From: Anadara kagoshimensis
Lineage: Eukaryota; Mollusca; Bivalvia; Arcoida; Arcidae
Length of the DNA: 64,000 nt
Reading direction: 5' to 3'
Assembly (NCBI GenBank): GCA_021292105.1
Contig: CM037865.1
Span: 21,799,428 to 21,863,427 of the forward strand
The notes under the pieces are model-generated. The model searched no databases and had not been told where the DNA came from. It was given only the letters and a program-made list of their open reading frames with translations. This document shows positions 11,564 to 21,700 of the stretch, piece by piece. The position numbers were made by a program, and so were the translations under genes. Each line of letters starts with the position of its first letter. Position 1 is the stretch's first letter.

Positions 11564-11739
11564 ATGTCCAAGGCGAAGTTAATACAAGATATACCGCTCG
11601 TTTTGGGCGACACCTCGCCAAAATATAGCGATCGTTGGATTTTTTCGTATTTAGCGCCGCTCTCATTTCACCTTGACAGCCAATCACATCCTTCGTTTCG
11701 ACTGAAATTACGGGAATTTCCGTATACGGTATCCCAGGT
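11564..11739 (+). CDS. Candidate first coding exon, unknown protein
   Basis: It begins with ATG (GCAAGATGTCC) and stays open through MSKAKLIQDIPLVLGDTS and a hydrophobic SYLAPLSFHLDS stretch to CCCAG|GTATGT at 11739-11740, a good splice donor; reading on gives a stop at 11824. Just upstream, GC-richer sequence (11240-11560, GGCGCCGGG) could be a promoter. From 11624 on, the same sequence recurs at 23860 in the second duplication copy, where a different ATG (23854) opens the same frame. Function is unknown; it may belong to a transposon. Confidence 0.3.
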
Positions 11740-12945
11740 ATGTATAAACTCTAATCTGAGTGATTGGGTATCCTGGAAAGTTACGAAAGCAATGTTTTCA
11801 TCATGTACACATGTGCCGATCTGAAATGTATTCATACGCGTATTAGTCCATAATTGTTTTTGCTGGATATATATTTTAATTCTTTCACTTTTGTATGATA
11901 ATTTTAAGATAAAAACCATAAAAATCCATTAAGTATACGCCCCTCGGAAAACCCAACAAAAATGACGATCTTGTCAGTTCGCGCCGACGTTCTTCTTCTT
12001 GACCTACAGTGCTGTACATGTGGTTGTTTTACAGTCGCCGCCATATTGGATTTTTTTAATTTACGCAAAGTGACATCGATAAATAAACACAAAGTATGCT
12101 CATTAAACAGTTTTTAAGTTAAATAACTTTAAACATGGATCACATTTGATGATAAATTATATATATTTTTTAAAAATTGATTGTCAATAATATTTCGTGT
12201 TTGGGATATCCCGACCCGATTCATTAATATTCATCATAACGTCACGAGGATTTTCCCGCTTTCATTGGGTATTAAAAATCATTCGGTAGCGAAATTATGC
12301 ATAACAAAAAAGTAGAAATCAAAGATTATTCCCAAAAATGTGATACGAAACTGAAAGAAGAAGTTTATTTACAAGTTATTGGCTATGTTGATAAATCGTT
12401 TGTGACTCGTGAAGTTGTGTAGGCTATATCGATACCGGTAGTTCGTATGCAAATTAGCCATGTGTTTGGGGGCATGCCTGCATTTGACACCCGATGCCCC
12501 TGCTCAAATGTATTCACATAGCGTAGTGACTGACCTTTTTAGTCCAGTACACCCTTGCCCCTTTTAAAATGATCATGACACCCTGTCCTTTTCAGTTATC
12601 AGTTTAATATAAAAACGACACGCTTCATTCTCGAATCTCTGCTATACATACTTCCGATCTTCCGCACACACTCCACTTTTTACCATATGTCTCCGAAGAC
12701 AGACAATTTCATCATCAATGTTCATTTAAATACCTTTTCCAGTTGTTTATTTTGAATCAACAAAAAAAATCGCAAGAAAGAACTTGAAACCAAAATCTAA
12801 ACAAAACTGAAAAAAACGATGTTTTAAAATTTTCAGATAAAATTTATTTACCTTGTTACAAGTCCTTATTAGATCGTTTTTTACAGTGGATATCCGATTA
12901 AATTTGTTGTCAGTAGTTTAATCCATGGTTTTTACAACCTTTAAT

Positions 12946-14207
12946 CAGGTCTGGGATCAGCCCGAAACGGGGGATAAATTGAAATCGCCCGTTCGGGGGA
13001 TAAAGCGTCTAAGCGTTTCTGTGACTATAACATCGCGCATGCGCATTACATTTGTTTGCATAGAAACGGGCTGAAAATCGACCTAAAATGATATACCTTT
13101 CTTAAAAACGACCGCGGGGTTTCATTTCTACGTTCGGGGGCTTTAAATTTTGAGGAGTAATAGTAAACATATTTTTCTAACGATCTGTCGTGCGGAAAAA
13201 AAATTTATCGTGCGGAACGAAAGTTATAGACTCTCAAAAACGTACTTCCGGTTAAAAAACTACAGATAAAATTACACCGTAGTTACGGGTACAGAATTAC
13301 TGAAAGGATTGTTGTTTTACCTTGTACAGATGTGTGATGGGAGGTACAATCAAAGTTAATTATCGTAAATATTACAAAATGATAGGACGAACTTTTAAAC
13401 ATGTTTAAATTTGGAGAATGATGTACAAAATATGGCTAGCCCATCTAAAAAATCAAGAACTGAAAGAATTGCAGTAAGCACAAACAATAACGAAACAACA
13501 GAATAGTGGAAGTTAATCAGGTTTAATTATCGCATCAAAATGCTTTATAATGACTCCGAACTGAGTAGTTGAGACAGCTGGCCAGTTGTCAAAAAAAACT
13601 TTCGCATAGAAGCCATTAACGAAAGTAGACCTAGGAAACACAACAGAGACACTCCAAGCTAAACCCATGGCTTCACACCTGTAATTACATGTATATGACA
13701 TTAAATCATCAGAAAACAAGAGAACATATTGTATTAAAATTACAAAAACTATCGAAAAACAAGATAAAATAATGTATTAAAATGTTTTGAATTGAGTTAA
13801 AATTGCTAATTAAAAAGAAAATAAAGTATTAAAATTACCAATTAAACTATCGAAAAACAAGAGAAAATGGTGTATTAAAATGATTTAAATTGAATTAAAG
13901 TTACAAATCAATTTGCGTTTATTTAAAAAAAATTACCCATTATCTTCATTTAATAATTCGTCGATTATAGCATCGACCATACCATCATCGGAAAACACTG
14001 CCGATACGTCTGCCATTTTTGTTTGTAGCAAGCTTTATTGACAACCACTAGTTTATATGCATAATCTACCGGAAGTTTACATAAGGTAGTATTACTCGCG
14101 ATCAGTGGAACTCTCCTGTGTACTCGCGTTTAACATCCGGGAGAATTACCTCCCTTTGAATGTCCCCCGATCGGGAGATCCCCCGTTTCGGGCTGATCCC
14201 AGACCTG
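12946..14207. mobile_element. 1262 bp TIR transposon with empty-site proof
   Basis: The ends are perfect 30 bp inverted repeats beginning CAGGTCTGGGATCAGCCCGA. TTAAT occurs on both sides (12941-12945 and 14208-14212), while the second duplication copy has a single TTAAT at the equivalent place, so this is an insertion with a 5 bp target duplication after the segmental duplication. The superfamily is not clear (TTAA-family elements such as Kolobok are possible). It carries a small two-exon reading frame on the minus strand but no visible transposase. Confidence 0.88.
13513..14016 (-). CDS. Putative two-exon, 81-residue protein in the TIR transposon
   Basis: On the minus strand, exon 1 runs from 14016 to 13937 (ATG inside AAAATGGCAGACG; acidic MADVSAVFSDDG...DELLNEDN) and ends at a GG|GTAATT donor. 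Exon 2 runs from 13678, after an ATTACAG acceptor, to the TAA at 13513 (ends KHFDAIIKPD). The split codon GG+G keeps the frame. No domain is recognised; it may be a truncated transposon protein or captured host sequence. The splice model is inferred from consensus sites only. Confidence 0.4.
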
Positions 14208-14333
14208 TTAATTTCTTTTCATGAAGTCATATTACTTCATATGCAGGAAGTTATTGTGCTTTCTTAAGTTCTTCCGATTTCTAGAGCACCGTTGGTGAAG
14301 TAGAACAGAAACTAAGGGCGGGGAAAATATGGT

Positions 14334-14900
14334 ACCAATCTTGTGAACTCAACTCCTCTTACAGTTTTCAACCAAAAACCTTGAAACTTCACAGAATGTT
14401 TCTATATATATTGAGGATGTGCACCTGACTTTATGGAAATATTTCAAGATTTTTTCCCCATTTTTCAAGACTTTGAAACTTAGTCACTTTTTAGCAAGTA
14501 TTTGAATGGGGGTACCTACTTTGTGAACTCAACTCCTCTTACAGATTTCAACCAAAAACCTTGAAACTTCACAGAATGTTAATATATATATTGAGGATGT
14601 GACCTGACTTTATGGAAATATTTCAAGATTTTTTCCCCATTTTTCCAGACTTTAAAACTTAGTCACTTTTTAGCAAGTATTTAAATGGGGGTACCTACTC
14701 AACTCCTCTTACAGTTTTCAACCAAAAGCCTTGAAACTTCACAGAATGTTTATATATACATTGAAGATGTGCACCTGACTTTATGGAAATATTTCAAGAT
14801 TTTTTCTCCATTTTCAGACTTTGAAACTTAGTCACTTTTTAGCAAGTATTAGAATGGGGGTACCTACTTTGTGAACTCAACTCCTCTTACAGTTTCTCTT
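14334..14900 (+). repeat. 178 bp tandem repeat, three units (copy 1)
   Basis: Units begin GTGAACTCAACTCCTCTTACAG and contain TTGAAACTTCACAGAATG, CACCTGACTTTATGGAAATA, TAGTCACTTTTTAGCAAGT and GGGGGTACCTACTT. Three units are present here; two-unit blocks occur three times in the second duplication copy. No conserved long ORF. Confidence 0.85.
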
Positions 14901-15299
14901 AAATTCAAAGTAATTTTATTGTAACATTTTAGTTGTCTAAATAATAATCAATCAATTTTCAATTAATCGTATTCAGAAATATTTCCCCCTTTTGTACACA
15001 ATTCTTGTCAACAAACTTTTTTTGAAAGAGACAGTTGCCTGGACAACTTTTGTAATTGGGAGGTACAGATTATTAGAGTATTGTGTCAGGATGGTTTATA
15101 CCAATTCAGGCTTTTGAAGCTCACTTGGACAATTTATATATATATTCAACAACAATTTTAAATACATTTAAATTATTTCTAAAACAAAGGTTTTATTTTT
15201 ATTTTTATTTTTTTTTTCAAATTAATTGTGAATTCAATGAATAAAATTAATAACTTCAACAGTGGTTAATCTGTCAATTGCAAGTCAAGGGAAATAGCT

Positions 15300-15812
15300 G
15301 GTCATGGTGAAAGTTTTTTTGTGATGATGACACTATGGCGATGATGATGTGGCATGATGATCTGGTAAAGATGATGACAATAATAATGATGATGATGACA
15401 TTCAGTTCTGCTGTTGCCGATGATGATGATGATGATGATGATGATATTACATGAGGAGATATAATTATTATGATGATGATGATGATGATGATGATGATAT
15501 GACATGAGGAGATATGATGATGATGTCACCATGATGATGATGTGACACGAGGAGATATGATAATGATGTTGATGATGGTGATGACATGAGTTCTGTAATG
15601 CCGATGATGATAATGATTATCGTGATGAAGATGATAGTGATGGTGGTGGTGAAAATAAGCTCTGCTGCTATGAATGATGATGGTGATGATGACGATGTGA
15701 CTTGACGAACTATGATGATGATTATGATGGTGACATGAGTTCTGTTGCTACCGATGATGATGATGGTGGCAATGATGACATTCAGTACTGCTGAGCACTG
15801 CCGATAGTATGA

Positions 15813-15874
<62 letters not shown>

Positions 15875-16250
15875 GTGGTGATGACATTCAGTTCTGCTGC
15901 TGTCGATGATGATAATAATTCACGATGATGATGATGATAACAAAGCCAATGTCTTCATGCTGATGATGTGACATGATGATGATGATGACATTCAGTACTG
16001 CTGCTGCAGATAATATTGATGATTATGTGACACGAAGAGCTATGATGATGATGTGACCATATTAATGATGTAACATGAGGATTTCTTAAAATGATTAACA
16101 TAATGGTGGTGGTGATTGTCATGGCATGGGTTCTACTGCTGCTGCTAATGACGACGATGATGATGATGATAATGATGATATCTTCATGTTGATGATCAAA
16201 ATGTGATATGAGGAGTGATAATGATGATGATGGTGGTGATTGCAGATCCA
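15300..16250. repeat. GAT/ATG-rich simple-repeat field (copy 1)
   Basis: Runs of GATGAT interspersed with GACATGAG, TTCTGCTGCTG and GATGTGAC motifs. It is repeated almost intact at 27680-28580 with different run lengths. It produces long His- and Ser-rich minus-strand frames that are not genes. Confidence 0.9.
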
Positions 16251-16692
16251 GTTTGGGTTTTCTTCCAGGCAACTGCGTTTTAGTGGAGTTATGCCCCTTT
16301 TACTTTGTGAATTTTATCAAAATGATGGTTTCTCTGGACTTTTTTCCGTTACGCTTGAGATATTTCACTCAGATTTGGGGTTGGGTCTTTAGTAGCCTCT
16401 CTTGGTTTTTGAAAAATTTAAAATTTATATTTATGCGAATTACTTAGTTTACTCAATTGACAAACATTGCGTGTCATGTCCATTTTGACCATTGTAACAT
16501 ATTTATACGTTAGAACCTAACAACTTGCATAAAAAGCAGACTTGTTGTTAGAAGCTTCCCGATCACAGTATCTATTATTTGCATGATTTTCATTTATTAT
16601 TGATTCATTAGACAAATCTCAGTTTCAAGTGCACATTTTTTTATCAAATTGCTCAGTTTAGCTGATGCTTCAGTACCTTCAGTACTTTGATT

Positions 16693-18630
16693 AAATATTA
16701 GTAGCCAAATTTTCAAGTAGTTTTTAAAGTATTTTTTCATAAGTTTGTAAAAATAGGTTACTTTTTGAAATAATTTCTCAAAAATTGAGTAGAAAATGGC
16801 GATTTTGGCTACCAGGGATGGAAACATAGCATGGTTCCCTCACATCAGGAAAAAGTCGGGGAATTTTTATTTTTTTCACGATCAGGGAATTTTAAAAAAA
16901 TCACTGAATTAACTTGTTGGTAAGTGTATCTCTCCATAAGGTAAATTTTATCAAAATCTGTGTGTTTTGATTATTAGAGAGAAAGGCCTCTTGTTTTAAC
17001 TAGAATTGACGTATGGCTGGTCATGCTTTTTATGTTCTTACACTGGCTGCCAAAATGTACCAAAACAGTGTCATGGCAACTAATGACATACTAGTGTCAG
17101 TGTCATCATTAAATAACACAATTTAGGCCAAGTTTTTATTCTTTTTGTGTGCGATTCAAGCATGTCTGGCCTTTGTCAGAATATTGTAGGCATGGCCGGC
17201 GATCCGTCAGCTATCAATTTTGAACCATCTGTTGAGCTTGTTTTGATTAAATAACAATGAGTGAATGACTAATTTCAGTAGTATAATCTTGTAAAAAAAA
17301 ACTTTATTTTGCTGACTTTTGTATCTAATTAGCAAGAAAAGAGCAGAGTGGAATAATGGTGTTTTATGCCCCAAGTCAAAATTCTTTCACTTATACATGT
17401 ATCATAGCAGTTAATTCTATGATGGTAGAGGAAACTGGAGTTCCCAGAGAAATCACCAAAATTTGTCAAGCAAACTGACATTTTCTTGGCTTAGTGTCTG
17501 CCTGAGTGAGATTCAAACCAAGTCATTGATAGACGCTGTATTGTATAAGCTTACATGGTGAAAATACAATAATTTTACATTATTGACACTAGCAATATCA
17601 TCATGATGATTGAAAATTGGGGTATGTATTTAGATTTCATTCCAATTCCTCGTTTTAGGGTCATATATGACACTTAACTTAAGCTTTTAGAAAGGTATGG
17701 CTAAATTTGTTGTAGCACAATGCTAAATTCAACTCCATTAAAAAGTCAGAGTTAGCTCTGGCTGAAAAAGTTGGAGCCAAAACATTAGCCAATTTTAAAA
17801 TTTAGGACCTGATTTATATGTTAAGCACCCAGTAAAACCAAGAGACCATAAGCGACAGAAATGTCTAAAATGCTTATCTGCTGGGTAGCTTTTTTTGATT
17901 TTCAACGATTTGTAAAGCTTATGACTTTTTCATATACCTATGTAAAAAAAACTAATGGAAAAAACAGTAGTTTTCAACTGTAAAAAAAATTTTGGAGCTA
18001 AATTGGTGAATGGCAGAGATATCTCTGACAATATGTTTTGTGGTCTTGATATGGCCTAAATGTTTACGAATTTTGAATTTCATCTGATAAAAATTGTCTA
18101 ATATAAAAAAGATGTTAAGCACACTTAAAACTGAGTTCCTCTGTCTTGGTTAATGCTAAAGACAACTCTGTAGAATTCAAAACCAGTTTGTGAACGATGG
18201 AGGATGCTTACTACTACAAGTCAGTGAAACAGACTGAGAAAAAATGCATCTTAAAACTTGTTCTATACAAAGACTACCTGTTGATTAAGGCCAGTATTTA
18301 AGGTTTCTTTGCTTCACATTTCAACCACAAAAATCATGCAGGTGTTTTAAAGTCTCTTTACTTCATATTTCAGCCAGTTGCAGGGATTGAGTTTAACGGG
18401 GACCAGTAGCCCATGTCTAAAGAAAATGTCTTGGTCCCAAAAGTTTTTTAAGATTTTTGCATGGTATTGCTAATGCGAATTCTCTTAACAAGTGAGCTGT
18501 GACCCAACTCAAAATAGTTTAGCTTCAGTTGGGAAAAGGTACATCTATAAAGTCCACTGGTATTCTGTAGGTCTCATGGGTGGATTTACATACAGACTTT
18601 ATTGTGAGCGTTATATTTCATTTCTTTCAG
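16693..18630. other. Non-coding sequence before the first recognised RMI1 exon, with dispersed repeats
   Basis: 17026-17225 matches 40985-41205 (GCTGGTCATGC, TTTTTGTGTG, GGCATG(G/A)CCGGCGAT), a dispersed repeat of unknown type. 17335-17540 belongs to another dispersed family marked by GGTGTTTTA...GATGGTAGAGGAAACTGG...GTCTGCCTGAGTGAGATTC. I searched here for the missing RMI1 N-terminal exon and did not find it. Confidence 0.5.
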
Positions 18631-18777
18631 GACACTCAGCAGACACAGGCCCAGATAAATAATCTTGTATATGAACAATGGCTGTTTGCTGATTTACATG
18701 AATTACAATCAAAATGTTTACCAGATGAAGTATCAACTAGTGACAAGTTTCAGCTTTCAGGATACTATGCATTACAG
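18631..18777 (+). CDS. RMI1: RMI1 exon a (first recognised)
   Basis: Acceptor TTTCTTTCAG|GACACT, donor ATTACAG|GTAAAA. Forty-nine codons in phase 0 encode the N-terminal helical part (AQINNLVYEQWLFADL...LPDEV...GYYALQ), aligning with human QAQMNKQVFEQWLLTDL. Human RMI1 has about 40 residues before this point, so an upstream coding exon is expected. Confidence 0.92.
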
Positions 18778-21700
18778 GTAAAACTTTCTTTCACTTGCTT
18801 AACCACTGGGTAACTCAGTTAGTAGAGTGTTAGCTCTAGAAGTGGGAGGCTGTGACTGTTTCGCCAAGCACTGGGCATTATGAAATGAAAAGTCACAGTT
18901 CTTTCCAAAGGGAACTTAAAATAAACGAGGTCCTGTGGCATAATAAAGAACCCTGCTGCATAATGCCATCAACCAAATGCATGGAAAGTTGCTGCACCTT
19001 TGTCTGTTGCTGCCGACATCTTGATATAAGTGAAATATTCTTGACTGGGATATTAAACATCGTTTCTCAATTCAATTTATGCTCAACCTTGGTTGCTTAG
19101 TAGTCTAAAGTGTGTAAGAATCCCAGCATTTCTTACTGCCTAGACTCAAATCTCACTTGGGATGCTAGTGTGAGCAAGTTTTTAGCTCACCTGAGCCAAA
19201 GGCTCAGATGAGCTATTGCAATCTATCACCGTCCGTCGTGCGTCGTCCGTCGTGCGTAAACTTTACATTTTAATCTTCTTCTCCAAAACTACTGGGCCAA
19301 ATTTGATGTAACTTGGTGATTATCATGCCTGGGTAACGGCCTTTCAAAATTGTGTTCGGGGTTTGGCCACGCCCAACAAGATGGCAGCTGTTACTAAAAA
19401 TAGCAAAAAGACAAAAACATCTTCTTCTCTGAAACCAAAAGGTGCAGGCAAATTTTGATTGGATATTCAGATTCAGCATACCTGGGATCATTAAAATTGT
19501 GTTTTTCATGAAAATGAGACGAAAAATAGGTTACGCGTTTTTTTGCATACAATTACGTAATTTTTAAAATAAGACATTTATTGTTATAACTTTATAACGG
19601 CTGAAGATAATTGTATGGAGTTTTCACTGTTGATCTTGTCTTGCAATTTTCTTTCAATTAATGTCAAGGTCGAAGGTCAAGGTCATGTCCCAGTTTTTGA
19701 CCTTTGATAAAAAATGCTATTTTTTTAACATTTCTTGTGATAATGGCGTAGGATTTTCATTTATTTGTAGGTATTGACATGACGATCATTTTGATACATA
19801 GGTCAGGGTCATAAGTTCAAAGGTCAAGGTCACAGATGTCCAAGAATACCAAAATAGTAAATTATCTGCAAAACTATGAATTTTTTGTATAGGCATGTAT
19901 ATCAGAATATTGTAGGTAATGACACAATGGTCATTTTGATATATGAATAAAGTTCATGGGTTCAAAGGTCAAGGTCACAGATGTAAACAAGTACTGAAAT
20001 GGTTAATTATCTCAAAAACTAAAATATTTTTGTATAGGAATGTATATTGGAATATTGTAGGTATTGGCCTAACGATCATTTTGATATATGAATGAAGGTC
20101 ATAGGTTTAAAGGTTAAGGTCATAGACGCGAACGAATACTTAAATGGTCAATTATCTCAAAAACTATAAACTTTTTGTATAGGCATGTATATTGGAATAT
20201 TGTAGGTATTGGCCTAACGATCATTTTGATATATGAATGAAGGTCATAGGTTCAAAGGTCAAGGTCATAGAATTGAACAAATACTTAAATGGTTAATTAT
20301 CTCAAAAACTATAAACTTTTTGGATAGGCATGTACATGTATATTGGAATATTGTAGGTATTGGCCTAACGATCATTTTGATATATGAATGAAGGTCATAG
20401 GTTCAAAGGTCAAGGTCATAGCTGCAAACGAATATTTAAATGGTTAATTATGTCAAAAACTATAAACTTTTTGTATAGGCATGTATATTAGAATATTGTA
20501 GGCATTTGCACAACGATCATTTTGATATATAAATGAAGTTCATAGGTTCAAAGGTCAAGGTCATAGATGCAAACTAATACTAAAATGGTTAATTATCTCA
20601 AAAACTATTAACTTTTTGTATAGGCATGTATATTGGAATATTGTAGGTATTGGCCTAACGATCATTTTGATATATGAATGAAGGTCATAGGTTCAAAGTT
20701 CAAGGTCATAGCTGCAAACAAATATTTAAATGGTTAATTATCTCAAAAACTATAAACTTTTTGTATAGGCATGTATATTAGAATATTGTAGGCATTTGCA
20801 CAACGATCATTTTGATATATGAATGAAGTTCATAGGTTCAAAGGTCAAGGTCAGAGCTGCAAACAAATATTTAAATGGTTAATTATCTCAAAAACTATAA
20901 ACTTTTTGTATAGGCATGTATATTAGAATATTGTAGGCATTTGCACAACGATCATTTTGATATATGAATGAAGTTCATAGGTTCAAAGGTCAAGGTCAGA
21001 GATGCAAACTAATACTAAAATGGTTAATTATCTCAAAAACTATAAATTTTTAGCTCACCTGGCCAAAGGCCATGTGAGCTTATGGCATGGCGAGGCGTGC
21101 GTCCGTGCGTCCGTGCGTGCGTGCGTGCGTCCGTGCGTGCGTCCGTGCGTGCGTCAGTAAACTTTAATCTTCTCCTCCGAAACTACTGGGATAACTGAAA
21201 CCAAATTTGCCATGGAAGGTCCTTGACAGAGTCTAACTATAGTTTGTTCAAATCATGGCGATCGAATATCCAAGATGGCCGCTGTTACTAAAAATAGACA
21301 AAACATAAAAAAATCTTCTTCTGTTGAACCACTCATTGGAGGCAAAAACTGATGTGATATTTGGATTCTACATAGTCTTAACCTTTAAGTTTGTTCATTT
21401 CATGAAATTTGGTTAAAAAATAGGTTACGCGTTTTTGCGTTTAATTTTGCAAAAATCGTAAAATATTTTTAAATTGTTATAACTTGACTATATGACCAGA
21501 TAATGACATGGGGTTTTCAGTTTTGACATATTCTTGTAATTACCTTCAAAATGGTGTCAAGGTCAATTATGAAGGTCATGACCTAATTTTTTACTTATTT
21601 AATATTATTTATTACCTCGAAAACTATAAACTTTTTGTATTGGCATGTATATTGGAATATTGTTGGTATTGATGTAACGATCATTTTGATATATAGATTA

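Larger units (their letters stand above)
11624..16692 (+). repeat. Segmental duplication, copy 1
   Basis: Colinear and highly similar to 23860-29022 from TATAGCGATCGTTGG to TTCAGTACTTTGATT. In order it contains the ORF fragment, a short open stretch at 12296-12421, a TIR transposon unique to this copy (12946-14207), three 178 bp repeat units (14334-14900), a GAT/ATG-rich simple-repeat field (15300-16250) and a terminal non-coding part. Without the inserted transposon it is about 3.8 kb. The boundaries show no obvious terminal repeats. Confidence 0.9.

Noticed and set aside
15302-16272. Long His/Ser/Ile-rich open frames on the minus strand
   Set aside because: They are translations of the GAT/ATG simple-repeat field; run lengths differ between the two duplication copies without regard to frame.
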